Made by a program: the position numbers and the translations under genes
The notes under the pieces: generated by a model
Database searches by the model: none
What the model was told of the DNA's origin: nothing
Seen by the model: the letters and a program-made list of their open reading frames with translations, nothing else
Source: Lineus longissimus
Taxonomy: Eukaryota > Nemertea > Pilidiophora > Heteronemertea > Lineidae
DNA: 62,000 nucleotides
Reading direction: 5' to 3'
Assembly (NCBI RefSeq): GCF_910592395.1
Contig: NC_088308.1
Location: 5,285,001 to 5,347,000 of the forward strand
Part shown: positions 25,401 to 35,200 of the stretch, one piece after another
Layout: each line of letters begins with the position of its first letter
Numbering within the stretch: position 1 is the first letter of the stretch

Positions 25401-28400
25401 AAGGAGATAGTCATGGTTGACCAACACACTTGAATGCCTTTAATGACGGACAAGGGGGAAAAAGTTAGTTCCAATGCAAGCCACCAATTTCGGGAAGCAT
25501 GTATAGCGCTATACCGCCACCTGAATGCACGTCTGTTGTCAAGATCAGAGTTTGATAACAAACTACATGTAACTCTGAGGAATATGGTCAGGAATATGTC
25601 AGACGACGCTCACTCTTGAACTTCTTTATTTTTCAGATAGTTGTTATTCCGGTAGGTCTATCCTTTATCTTCGAGAGTGCACTTTACACGGAGAAAAATA
25701 GGCGGGTGCTCCTTATGTAAATACTGTGCCGTTTTATCTTATTAAGAACTTGCAACTAATAAAAAGGTGCCACAAGTCGTCGACGTTTTACACGTTCACC
25801 AACATATATCTTAGGCCCCTGGCCTGCGGCCCATGCTTACTTGTTGTATTAGTTTATGCATTGGTGTCCCTTTTTTCTTATTTTTGGAGCGGCTAGATCT
25901 TAAAAGTTCATAATTTCGCCGGAATATATCACATTTTGTACTTGAACTGTTCGATGTAAAGAAGTTATAAAGTATCAAAATTGTGAGCTACTGCTTTCAG
26001 GGAAGGCCTGTAGATTCGAGCGCCAGTTTGGACACTGTAGAGGTCATATCACTGGGACTTCGCTAGGTAACATTGATATAGAGGGATGCTTCGCTGAATG
26101 TACAAACCGCCATACATGTGTCGGCATATTCTACATGAACAGCTATTGTTGGCTCCAGAATTACGTCTGCAAGGAATCTGAACTGGTGCACATTGGCGAC
26201 AGGCAATATAAGCAGTACACGTTGACTAACGGTAAGCACACTTTAAAAATACGAATTCAATAAGACCGCAGCTGTTTTTGTTAGAAAAAGTGCCTCCTCC
26301 CTGTCAAAACACGGCTCCATTTTTTTACTCCTGGGCCCATGCAGTTTCTGATCAATATAGAAATGACGTCGGCCCAGAAAAAACGTTTCGCTAATGAATG
26401 ATGTGTACATGTATTTCTCCAATTATACCAGATATGGCAATGAAAATGGACACAAATCCATAACATCCGCAAACTTTGAATGCTGTCAATCCGTCTTTCA
26501 GATATCAAATCATTACAAGCGATACATTTTTCCTGGGCCACCCGATATATCATTTTGGATATTTTGATGTTGTAGTTGCCCATTGTCTCAACCGGTCAAT
26601 TTCATATATCGAATGATGATTAGTTTTGAGATAAAACTAGTAATCATTTCAAGAATCACTCGATCAATTATCCAATGGATCAACGCTATTATCATCCTTT
26701 ATTTTTTGCAGGCCAAGATTGTTCTGAGCCACCAGGTAACAATCCAAGAAGTTCATTTATTCTTGATTATTCCGCAAATTGTTTTACCGAATTCGCCTCT
26801 TTAAATCTTTTCTGATCCTGTTTTTAGGGGGAAAAAGTCTGAATTTCTTTTCGACATTTTCAGACCCAATACCCTGCGAGTATACAAGACAACAGGGCAC
26901 CTGCTCTGGTGATAATATAGGTGTATATGGCCAGGTCTCGCTAGAGTTCTGCAAGATGGAGTGCAGCTTAAGGCCAGGCTGTGTCAGTTTTCATTATCGG
27001 AACACTCGGACATGCTTCCTCAAGAAAGGCAACTGCTCGGAGACTCAACTTGCAGACAAGCATTTGCCAACAGCAAATCAGTATTCAAAGCCGGTCGACT
27101 GCTTGCCAAGGTTTGGTAAGTTATAGCAAGGGATCCTCAGTAACATTTGGGGAACACTCAGTGATAGCCTTTAGCGTAGATCTGCTGGCTGTTGCATTGT
27201 AATGTTCATTCGCGGAGTTACGGTATACTTACGCAAATGTAGCGATAACCCATCCATTAGATGTTTAATACCTAGTTAATGTTCGTCAGATCGTCTGTCA
27301 AAGATAATTTCGGCAACCTTTATTTGTGATTTGGAGTCTCATATTCCAACCGATGGACATACGTATGTAGTCATTGGGGAGTGAACAAACAAGGGGAAGG
27401 GGGAATGTGTGGCGCGAGAAGAAGATTTTAGTAGTGGGGAAGCGCGTATGGAGAAGAGACCTCTTACTTGGAAAGTTGAGAGGACAGGTATGGAAAAGGA
27501 GAAGGCTTTGCCTTGCCTTTCTCTTTATCATAAATTCTCATTTGCCTTTTCAGAGCAAATCTGTAACTACACCTTTGCCCAGGGGAGCTGTGATCGGTCT
27601 GTTATCAAAAGACTCTCAAATGTGGCCAACGAAACCTGCCAGATTGAATGTAACAATATTGCAGAATGTCTGAGTTACTCTTACCACCGTCAGAGCCCAA
27701 CATCTAGTTTATGTAACATACAGAGGTACGCTTGCGCGTATGCGGAGATCAGAAATAAAGATAATGTCGCCTACAGCACACACAATAAGGACTTCGATGG
27801 TTGCAGGCGAGGCACAGGTAGGAAATTCGTTAAGTTTGTTGGAGTTGTAATAGTATTGTCAGTATTACACCTCCCTGTTTATATGTATAAACTGTTTATA
27901 CATATACTGGGCTCAATAGTGGGTTATTTAGCCTTTTCCTTAAATCAACTGCTTGTTTTCACATGTGTGCCAATCACAATTTTGCTTTCCTCGGTATTTT
28001 TCAAATCTTTCACCTAAATAGACCAAGGGGGATAATCTGTTGACCGTTGAACGGGAGTTTTTCGTAGCCCAGCTATTCATCTTTTCATTTTGAATAATTT
28101 CAATTGTCTTATTCACTTATATGTACATTTGATTTATTTACTGTCGTGGGAAAACTTAAATACACGAACTTCAATTTCAGGTGTATCCCTACCATTTCCT
28201 ATGTTAGGTTTTGGTGATTGTAGAAGTAACGACTTAGCGCATTTCCCGACACAGGTCTTGGCCGCGTGCGAGATGGAATGCTCAATGCGGAAGGATTGCA
28301 CCCATTTTCTTTATATTCAGGAGCATTGTTTCATGAAAAGTGATTGCAATTCGTTCACGCAAAATATAGGAGATCCTTCCTTCAAGGGATTCGAAAAACG

Positions 28401-31400
28401 TGGTAGGTAGCAAGGAGTTGGATTTTGCACTTAGTAATGGAACCCCTTTACCTGATGGTCAGGAATGATTTGGCGAAATGACCATAATGGGAAAAAGTAG
28501 TGTTTTGTTCGTCACCCCCTCCCCACTCCAAGAAAAACCCCACCACCATCATCCCCTCACCCTGGTATCAAACTCCTTGCAGAAAATACGTTCTGATTCC
28601 GGAATTTTCTTCCTCCTGATGCAACCTGGTTATCGTCATTCTGTTTACACCTTATTTATCTTCATTTCGATATTACCATTTGATGCACGATTAGTCGTTA
28701 TTGGTGAACTTAAGGAAGATATACCAAGAAAATAGGATTAAACGAAAAACATACAGCAATTCAATACATTTACTAATGTTTGCTCTTATTTTTCTTTTCA
28801 GCACCCCCATTTCAGCCATATATCACTGGAATCCCCATGGGGAACCTAGGTATCGCAGGGTCAAATCTGACACTCACGTGCATAGCTAAAGGCCTTGTTC
28901 TCGTCACCGACTTCGAATGGTCAACTCCAGCTGGTACAACCAATGGGAGTGATGTCTATACGAAGGACAACCTGACAGCGAATGATGCTGGGAATTATTC
29001 ATGTATAGCATTCAATAGATTTGGAAGTAGTGAAAGCAATACAACAATTCTGGCAGTCTCAGGTGTGTTGTTTATACATGTAATGTGATTTGCATTTGTG
29101 TGTATTTATTGAGTAACTTTGTCATTACTGGCTCAGGAATAATCTCTCTGTATCGAGTAAAGCTTTTCTGTATGCCCTGGTCATGATTTGATAATATCAC
29201 GCCTTATACATTTGTGATCATTCCAGGTGAGCCGGGCTGATGACGATAATATTTTCAGTTCTATTTAGTACAATTTTCTTCTCATCAGACCTATACATTT
29301 CAGTACTTTTTATATCGCTTTAGATCCAATCGTAGAAAGTAGTTGAATTCAAGATGCGACCATTCGTCTTAATTTATAGCAATTCAGTTGTGTACTATTT
29401 TCTCCATAGTTCCTCCAGAGAAACCAACGGTCGTTGGATTCCCGCCAAATGGTTTTGGCATCAAGGGGAAATCCATGAACTTGACCTGTGTTCAATCCAG
29501 TAACGTCTCTGTCACCAGTTTTCAATGGTTCAAGGGACTGGACCAACTAGTTGATAATGCTACTCACCTTGAAGATAACCTAACCGAGGCGGATGCCGGG
29601 GAGTATTTCTGCAAAGCAGTAAACGAAGCCGGTGGAACTGAGAGTGACAAAATGAATTTGACAATACTGGGTAAGCTGCATGACTGATGGTTCTGAAACT
29701 GTGATCATTTCGATATATTTCTGTAAATTTCTTCTTACATTAAATGTGTTACATTTTAGACACTTCTGTGTAAACAGAGTCTTTCAATAAAGAGTCAGAT
29801 AAAAACAATCAGGATAAAAACAATCAAACCAAACATAAGTGCTGATTTTTTGCTGATGAAATCATTCATCTAAAAAAAGCATTTGATTTTAATCGAAATC
29901 GTATGATTTTTAAAGAAATTTGTCGTTGTAACAACCAGAAAGCAGTTTAAAGGTCATATATCAAGATTTTTTGCCATTTTCTGCTGTAAGACGATTTCAA
30001 AAGTGTACCTAACACTTTATACAATACAGAAAACCAAATGCAATTAGCTCCATCCATTTTGAAGATATAGCCAATTATGTGTTTGACAACTTGATTACCT
30101 GATCAGGCTAGCGACTCCATCGACAATGAATTATCATGCACTTGGTGGGAGATAAAGAGCACTGCGTTAAACTTATTCATTACCACACGATGCACAATTT
30201 CTTCTTCCGGTGTTTTTTCTTTCACCGGTTCGTGTTCACGTGGAACGGCGTACATCACCATTTTCGTTTCACCTTCAGTGGCAATATATACTTGTATTAT
30301 CATTTCAGCTCCTCCAGAGAAACCGACGACCAGTGGATTCCCGCCAAACAGTTTAGGCATCAAGGGGACCCCAGTGACCTTGATCTGTGTGGCCTCTGGC
30401 GTCATCTCTGTCACTGGTTACCAATGGTTCAAAGGACACGATAAACTAGTCGATAATGATACTTACCAGAACGAAAATCTAACCAGTGCTGATGCCGGAA
30501 AATATTTCTGTAAAGCTTTAAACAAAGCCGGTGAAGCTGAAAGTGATAAAACAAGACTGACCATATTAGGTAAGCCTAGTTCGATCCAACAGTGGGCATT
30601 TGTTTAATTTCAGTACACGAATCACATCACAGTTTTTAATCTTTCATTAGTAAGATTATTTCAGCATGGTGAGTGGTTTCACAATTTATAAGCTTATTCG
30701 TCTTATGCAGTGTTGTAATCTCGGTTCAAAGGCGTCGTCTGTAAAAAATCATATATTCCTAAATCAGACGGACAAGGGGAAAAGGACATTGGCAATAGCT
30801 CTTGTCGATATCCCCCTCGTTTATCCGTCGCTTTCGTTTAAATCGTAGTTGCCTGAAAGGGGTTTATTGAGTTCCTTGTCATGCGAAAATTGACCCCAAT
30901 ACCTACAGTATATTGTATCATCTTCCTTTTTCCAGGCCCACCAGGGCAACCTACAATCAAAGGCTTTCCAACCCGTGGTAAAGTCATCATAGGGTCCAAC
31001 CTGACGCTAACATGTCATACTTCTGATAGTGTCAACGTGACAGGATTTGAATGGTGGAAGAACTCGACGAGCCTGTTTTCTTCAGGTGATATGGATGCTG
31101 TCTACACAAATGATAACCTGTCTATTACTGATGGTGGTGTTTACTTATGTAAGGCAGTTAACCAGGCTGGTATGACGCCAAGCGAGGGAAAGTCGTTGCA
31201 AGTTGTGAAAGAAGGGGAAGAGGATGCTCAAATAATAAACGGTAGGTTTTTTCGACCAATTTTAAAGCATAAAAACTAATTTTAATATTAAACATGTCGT
31301 TATGAATTAATAAAATTGGCTATCTGATGCTTTGCAATTGGTCGAAATCATCAGTGGGACTGTGTTCTCAGGTAAAGCAAAGAGGTTTTACCACTCATAC

Positions 31401-31538
31401 AGGTAAATACGGGATCGGGTACAAAAAACACATTATTGTGAAATTTTAGAGAACATCTCAAATTAATTAATAAGACTTTCCTTCCCAACTCCAGAATTCA
31501 GATCTTTCTCTCAAAGAATGGGATCGGTCGACATTTGA
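16313..31538 (+). CDS. apple/PAN-repeat plus Ig mosaic protein, about 26 exons
   Basis: The joined exons give about 1648 residues: a signal peptide, 15 apple/PAN-like domains of 70-85 residues, four I-set-like Ig domains and a short acidic tail. Each PAN domain has the core C-x3-C-x5-C, then an aromatic F/Y-x-Y stretch and C-x(L/W)..C, usually ending YTK. Every internal exon begins and ends in phase 1, the classic pattern for shuffled extracellular modules. Domain types recur in strict order as W, (X-Y-Z-W) three times, then X-Y, so the gene grew by duplicating a four-domain block. PAN and Ig modules bind proteins or sugars, so an extracellular adhesion or recognition role is inferred. No transmembrane segment was found; the last exon is uncertain, so secreted versus membrane-bound is unresolved. 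Confidence 0.85.
16712..16933 (+). CDS. PAN/Ig exon 2: PAN domain 1 (type W-like)
   Basis: A 222-nt exon, phase 1-1. The core is ECQVSCSNLIHCLSFEY, followed by CQLKNHIC. Its place before the first linker microexon matches a W-type domain. Confidence 0.85.
17040..17490 (+). repeat. intronic tandem repeat, 106-111 bp dimer of about 55-60 bp
   Basis: Alternating half-units resemble GCATGCAG..GGCC then CCAACACAG.AGTAACATATGTCA, and GGCCTTTTCAATCACATTAG then ACATTTGTCACTGAGCAATAG. Full dimers start near 17138 and 17244, and a partial one near 17355. A last related half-unit ends at 17480, directly before the acceptor of the first microexon. Confidence 0.8.
17494..17514 (+). CDS. PAN/Ig exon 3: 21-nt linker microexon
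   Basis: The acceptor CTTACAG and donor GTATGT flank 21 nt, phase 1-1, encoding EYCPLPKG with the junction codons. It supplies the first cysteine of the following X domain. Sister microexons occur at 20091 and 23584. Confidence 0.8.
17820..18080 (+). CDS. PAN/Ig exon 4: PAN domain 2 (type X, unit 1)
   Basis: 261 nt, phase 1-1. It begins GRRCTYKERPGLC, with core TCMTECSNTIDCLGFSY and a C-terminal HFTKEDCEE extension typical of X domains. Confidence 0.88.
18451..18678 (+). CDS. PAN/Ig exon 5: PAN domain 3 (type Y, unit 1)
   Basis: 228 nt, phase 1-1. It begins DSGCKFERSYSVC, with core SCEMECSLRQDCQQF, CWLKDRICPKNE and LYNSFTKSG. It is very close to the exon at 21184, indicating recent duplication. 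Confidence 0.9.
18887..19126 (+). CDS. PAN/Ig exon 6: PAN domain 4 (type Z, unit 1)
   Basis: 240 nt, phase 1-1. It begins GKCVSGKTCTYTKRFALC, with core GCMAACTKRHSCLFLQY, and ends MYTKDG. The first-cysteine segment is fused to the domain here, unlike unit 3. Confidence 0.9.
19466..19720 (+). CDS. PAN/Ig exon 7: PAN domain 5 (type W, unit 1)
   Basis: 255 nt, phase 1-1. It begins EKNCSEQERQPCDF, with core FCMTECSRSIDCLSIYY, and ends QYAKTG. Confidence 0.9.
20091..20111 (+). CDS. PAN/Ig exon 8: 21-nt linker microexon
   Basis: The acceptor CCTTCTAG and donor GTAAGTG enclose 21 nt, phase 1-1, encoding DSCPLPFG. It lies between W1 and X2, the same relative position as exon 3. Confidence 0.85.
20402..20653 (+). 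CDS. PAN/Ig exon 9: PAN domain 6 (type X, unit 2)
   Basis: 252 nt, phase 1-1. It begins GKKCKYNETTGYYC, with core TCESECSNDPDCEVFTY and tail YFTKVECED. Confidence 0.9.
21184..21408 (+). CDS. PAN/Ig exon 10: PAN domain 7 (type Y, unit 2)
   Basis: 225 nt, phase 1-1. It begins DSTCKFERSYSNC, with core TCEMECSLRQDCQQF and CWLKDRVCPKNE. The DNA is nearly identical to exon 5 across its first 30 bases. Confidence 0.9.
21969..22208 (+). CDS. PAN/Ig exon 11: PAN domain 8 (type Z, unit 2)
   Basis: 240 nt, phase 1-1. It begins SNCSSGKTCTYTKRFALC, with core GCEAECTKRRSCLSFAY, and ends LYTKDG. Confidence 0.9.
22542..22719. mobile_element. Tigger/pogo-like MITE with TA target duplication
   Basis: A 178-bp element lies in the intron between PAN domains 8 and 9. 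Its ends are inverted: CCGTAGAACCTCT at the left and the complement of CAGTGGAACCTCT at the right. TA dinucleotides flank both sides. The interior repeats GTCCTTAATAGAGAGGTGTCC and includes the CCCTCGGGAC segment often seen in Tigger-type elements. It has no coding capacity and is presumably non-autonomous. Family assignment rests on the CAGT-type end and the TA site. Confidence 0.7.
22861..23112 (+). CDS. PAN/Ig exon 12: PAN domain 9 (type W, unit 2)
   Basis: 252 nt, phase 1-1. It begins DRNCSEQKRKPCDF, with core FCKLECSRLIDCSTFCY, and ends QYTKAG. Confidence 0.9.
23584..23604 (+). CDS. PAN/Ig exon 13: 21-nt linker microexon
   Basis: 21 nt, phase 1-1, encoding DSCPVPFG between W2 and X3, with acceptor CTTTAG and donor GTAAGT. 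Confidence 0.85.
23907..24146 (+). CDS. PAN/Ig exon 14: PAN domain 10 (type X, unit 3)
   Basis: 240 nt, phase 1-1. It begins GYSCTYNNTAGYTC, with core TCTTECDNEVDCQGFTY. The donor GTCAGT is weaker than elsewhere in the gene. Confidence 0.85.
24816..25052 (+). CDS. PAN/Ig exon 15: PAN domain 11 (type Y, unit 3)
   Basis: 237 nt, phase 1-1. It begins DGQCQYNRTYGEC, with core SCMMECYKRRDCRAFVF and RMYSTFGKQG. It is more diverged than Y1 and Y2. Confidence 0.88.
25637..25651 (+). CDS. PAN/Ig exon 16: 15-nt microexon
   Basis: 15 nt, phase 1-1, encoding DSCYSG. With the next exon it reads SCYSG then GKAC, equivalent to the fused KCVSGKTC start of Z1. It therefore encodes the first-cysteine segment of Z3. 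The acceptor is TTTTCAG and the donor GTAGGT. Confidence 0.7.
26001..26231 (+). CDS. PAN/Ig exon 17: PAN domain 12 (type Z, unit 3)
   Basis: 231 nt, phase 1-1. It begins GKACRFERQFGHC, with core GCFAECTNRHTCVGIFY and CWLQNYVC. Confidence 0.88.
26712..26735 (+). CDS. PAN/Ig exon 18: 24-nt microexon
   Basis: 24 nt, phase 1-1, encoding GQDCSEPPG. The CSE matches the NCSEQ start of W1 and W2, so this is the detached first-cysteine segment of W3. The acceptor is TTTTTGCAG and the donor GTAACA. Confidence 0.7.
26864..27115 (+). CDS. PAN/Ig exon 19: PAN domain 13 (type W, unit 3) with fused linker
   Basis: 252 nt, phase 1-1. The core is FCKMECSLRPGCVSFHY. The exon ends VDCLPRFG, the counterpart of the DSCPLPFG microexons, so here the linker is fused to the preceding domain exon. 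Confidence 0.88.
27554..27817 (+). CDS. PAN/Ig exon 20: PAN domain 14 (type X, unit 4)
   Basis: 264 nt, phase 1-1. It begins EQICNYTFAQGSC, with core TCQIECNNIAECLSYSY and RYACAYAE, like the X1 ending RYACTEVQ. Confidence 0.88.
28181..28402 (+). CDS. PAN/Ig exon 21: PAN domain 15 (type Y, unit 4)
   Basis: 222 nt, phase 1-1. The core ACEMECSMRKDCTHFLY identifies a Y domain. The N-terminal cysteine is replaced by a hydrophobic GVSLPFPMLGFG segment, so one disulfide is probably missing. Confidence 0.82.
28802..29062 (+). CDS. PAN/Ig exon 22: Ig domain 1
   Basis: 261 nt, phase 1-1. It contains LTLTC, FEW and DAGNYSC, the hallmark Cys, Trp and DxGxYxC of an Ig fold, plus several N-glycosylation sites. 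Confidence 0.92.
29410..29670 (+). CDS. PAN/Ig exon 23: Ig domain 2
   Basis: 261 nt, phase 1-1. It begins VPPEKPTVVGFPPN and contains MNLTC, FQWFKG and DAGEYFC. It is closely similar to Ig domain 3. Confidence 0.93.
30309..30569 (+). CDS. PAN/Ig exon 24: Ig domain 3
   Basis: 261 nt, phase 1-1. It begins APPEKPTTSGFPPN and contains VTLIC, YQWFKG and DAGKYFCKALNKAG. High similarity to Ig 2, including at DNA level, indicates a late tandem duplication. Confidence 0.93.
30936..31241 (+). CDS. PAN/Ig exon 25: Ig domain 4 and acidic tail
   Basis: 306 nt, phase 1-1. It contains LTLTC, FEWWKN and DGGVYLC, then an acidic VKEGEEDAQIING stretch after the Ig fold that looks like a stalk or C-terminal tail. 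Confidence 0.9.
31495..31538 (+). CDS. possible last exon of the PAN/Ig gene
   Basis: After an acceptor CAACTCCAG, phase-1 reading gives EFRSFSQRMGSVDI and then TGA. It is the only phase-compatible short ending I see before the Rab first exon. If correct, the protein is secreted. A distant exon with a membrane segment cannot be excluded. Confidence 0.3.
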
Positions 31539-32120
31539 AGAGTTCTCGACTTTCACAAAAAAGGTATCAGAAATTTCTCCCCCTCCCCAGTTTCTGATAT
31601 TTTCTGAAATTTTATAATGTTATTTTACACGATCCCTAATGAATGATTGTGTCTGTGATTGTGACTGGATTTGTGAGTGTATGAATGTTTGAGTGTCTTT
31701 GAAAGGTAAAGGTTGAGGATGAGATGGTTGTAGGCTAGCACCCAATCCCAGCGCTAGGGCGGATCTGGGAACCAGTTGAGAGGTATTGGCTTCAGTTCCT
31801 TTCTCGTCTGTCAGATGGCGAGGGATGCTATCATTGATTAGCAGACGACACTGTAGCGACCAGGTTCGATCGATTATTCGTTGGCTATCCCTGCCTTGAG
31901 TAAAGCACCAATGATGCTGTCACACACATAGCTTCTGTATAGGGATTTATGCATTGACACTTCGAACAGCTCAAATTCATAGCCAGGTTTCAGTTTCGAG
32001 GATTGTAAGCAAAAGAAAACAAGTGCTACGCCAGAGGATTTACTAGTATATCTCTCCATTTTATTTGAACTATCACGTGAGGTCGCAAAAACAAATAATA
32101 GGTAATATTCGGGTTCAAAT
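31539..32120. other. gap between PAN/Ig gene and Rab first exon A
   Basis: No coding exon is supported. The only notable site is the palindrome TCACGTGA at 32073-32080, 41 bp before the Rab start codon. Confidence 0.5.
32073..32080. promoter_or_regulatory. TCACGTGA E-box/CLEAR-like palindrome
   Basis: A perfect TCACGTGA lies 41 bp upstream of the ATG of Rab exon 1A. This core is bound by bHLH-Zip factors (USF, MITF/TFEB class). A regulatory role is inferred from position only. Confidence 0.3.
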
Positions 32121-32252
32121 ATGGCGGATCGGAGTAGTAGTGGTTCTTCAGGCCTGAGAGTGATCGCCAATGGGCGGGACGGCCGGACTAGAGACGATAA
32201 CGCCAACACTGAAGAAGGACCCAAGAAATATGACGAAACTCTCATCCATAAG
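32121..32252 (+). CDS. Rab26/37 alternative first exon 1A
   Basis: 132 nt (44 codons). It starts [18 protein letters not shown] and ends [10 protein letters not shown] at donor GTAGGT, phase 0. The ATG has a good context (A at -3, G at +4). The ending matches the HK that precedes TILVGDSG in the alternative human RAB37 isoform as I recall it, which pairs this exon with 2A. Confidence 0.85.
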
Positions 32253-35200
32253 GTAGGTATTTTTTTGATTCTGTAGAACTCCATTGTGTTGCCCTTCCTC
32301 CTGGTTCATTGGCAAATTTTGGCGATTTTATTGGCAAATTAGCAAATTTCATTAGCAAATTGCCACTAAGGGAAAGTTCGCACTCGGTGTCCCACTGTTA
32401 GTAGTATTTTGGAAACGAACTACCTAATACCGGTGCTATAAAGTCAGGGCTTGTTATTTGAAAAATGCTAAATTTTACGAAAATATTTTACAGGCAGTAG
32501 GATGGGGTCTACCGTATTTTGTAGAAGTTGCTTGTTGCCTTGTTTACAGTCGCTCTAGTGTCCTCTTACAAGTGTGACCTTCGCGCAGACTCACATTTCC
32601 AAGTAAAAGACGATCATTAGAATGTTCTGCCACTGAAAAAGCAAGTTGTCAACAACTCGGTTATTCCGATACTCGTTGTCAGCTTTCGCTGACTGCCTGT
32701 CGGAATTTTCTTTTCCTTTCTGTGCTTAAGTTCATTTGGAATGGAATACAAATCCAACCATTTGTATTCTACTGTAGTTCCATCATCGCCACCAGGGCTA
32801 ATATTATCTGCAACAACAACGTGACTGTATGAGCTTCAGTGCACGTCAAGGTCACATCGTGACTTCTTCAAGTCTTCGCTATCCAGCATGCAGCAGCTCA
32901 AAGGTTCTCTCCAACTTGCTTTATTGAGTCCTGTGCTCCTTGCAAATACATGTAGTTCGATTTTGTTGTTAAAATCTGTCCCCTTTCTCTACACTACTTG
33001 TATGTAAAATTCACCATAAATCACGAATCAAGAAGATCACCATCAACAACCCATATGAACACTCATCGACTGGTCAGTATTGGCCAATCAGAAAAGATCT
33101 ATCATGCTTGATGGAGAAGAGGGCATCTGGTTGGCCAAATTCAACCGGAAGGCCCAAATATTGCTTGAGGAATATCTTACCGGCTGCGAGTAAGTTTGTT
33201 TGAGATTATTTGTGTCAGTGGTAAACAGACTGATCGTGTGCTTCTTCTCGGAGTCAAGTCACGTTTTGCTATTACCGTGAAAAACAGCCAAAACTATTTC
33301 GGAGCGAATGAAAAACCATTGGCTCCAGATTCACGCTGTTGATTAGCATTGTGTTCTTATCGTAGAATAATGAAATGCGCATTTGGTAATCATAAAAAAA
33401 CTGGATTGGGGGAATACCTTACAATCAGTTGTGGTATTAAAGCGGCGAATAACAGCATCTTTGATATAAAACTCCAGCTGTTGAAGTATCATAGGTTTCG
33501 GATATATATATAGTTCCAGTCTTTGCCTCGAAACTACTCTACTCACGTTCAGGCAAGAAAGTTTATGACGTCTGTGATAAAGTATTGCTATGGCCAAATA
33601 AAGAACATTGAAATTGTTAGTGCACAACGAGAGGAAACTGTTATATTGGGTATTATTTTTTACCATTTGGAGTTATGTTCTGCACGGCTTCACTCATCTT
33701 GATGGATTGCGCACTTCCGGCCGAAACGTATCATGGTAAAAACAGGAAGTAAACATCGACGTCGAACGTATTATAATGGGTTATGTTGTTGTAGTTTGTT
33801 ACCAACTGAAACACAGAAAGTACAATAAAATTGATAGTGAAGAATTGATTGAAAATGAGACTTTTGTAATAGCAAAACAGTTATCACTATGCGTAACGTT
33901 ACGCGTACGTAACGCGCCGGGCTTTGAAGATGTTATGGTTGGTCAAGTAAAATATCCCAAGGCTACGGGACGGTCGGATAGCAACATGAGGTTCTAGTAG
34001 GCTATATATCCCCCCTCCCCCCCCCCCCACACACACGCGCACACGCACACGCGAATTATACTACAGAATGGTAACTCTTCGCTCGATTTCTCCCCATCCT
34101 GTGATACAAAATCCACGCGGCGGTCCTCTCAATGTTAGACAGTCTGACTTCAGAATGAGCTTCTTCAGCGGTGCGGAATCGGAATTCATCGATTATCATT
34201 AGGGCTCCTCTCGCTGATGATGTGGACCATGTGAGAGAAGGCAGCAGACTTCAAAACAATACACCATCGAGTTGCCGCCGAAGCTCTTAGGTGAGGCGAC
34301 TGCGTGTTTCGTATTGAACACGAACGCAGATAAATATATTGTTTGGTAGTGTCTTAGAAATCACCAAAGTCAGTCGTTGAAACGTCAGTTGAAATCGCAC
34401 TGACTAAATCTGCCGTTTAGTGTTCACATCTTCGGCTCTGCAACTCATTTACAACACACCATCTTGAAGTACAAGATTTAAGATCAGAATGCCATACTAT
34501 TCTATGTCGTGGTTTTAAATCGTGTACTGTACAGTGCACATGATTAGCTTGGTATCCTCTTCCAAACAGCAACAAAGAACATATTCCAAAGTTCAAATTA
34601 CCAGTCTCCAGAAACATGACAAATTATCCAATATATTTGTTGGTTTTTTTCAACACTACATATCGGAAATTGTTTGTGTATTCCTTATCTAATATTCGAC
34701 GCAATGTTTGTACGCCAGCGGCAGTATTGGTTTGTTCTCTCGATGGGAACCCGAGTGGATCTGCTATGGTGATGAACGGTGTGTTCTCTAAAAAGCCTTG
34801 TAGCCCAAGAGCTATTTTTCTTTCGAATCGGGTCCTCAATTTGATTTTTTGCTGAGATGGCGAAACAACAATTAAGTACCGCTCTTCTTCACGATTGGCA
34901 AAATGCACATTTTTGTTGACCAAGCGTTCTCACGAGTATTGTCCAACCACCCACCAGAAGTGTCATCATTGCTGGTCCCACTCGATCAGCCGGAACAACG
35001 TCATGATGATGGATGCACCGATTGGAGAGAAAATGGGGAGATGTTGGATTATTTTGGCACCATTTGGTTGCTTTTACGCGTATGTTTGCTTAATGTCAGT
35101 TTGCTTGAGGCCACATCAAAGACTGGTCAATACTGTGTCTGACGATTGATGTCTGGATGTTAGGCCGAGCATCCTATAAGAGGCCGAGCATGCTGTAAGA

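Noticed and set aside
31372-31402. 31-nt segment flanked by AG and GT after Ig 4
   Set aside because: It would change the intron phase from 1 to 2, unlike every other exon in the gene.
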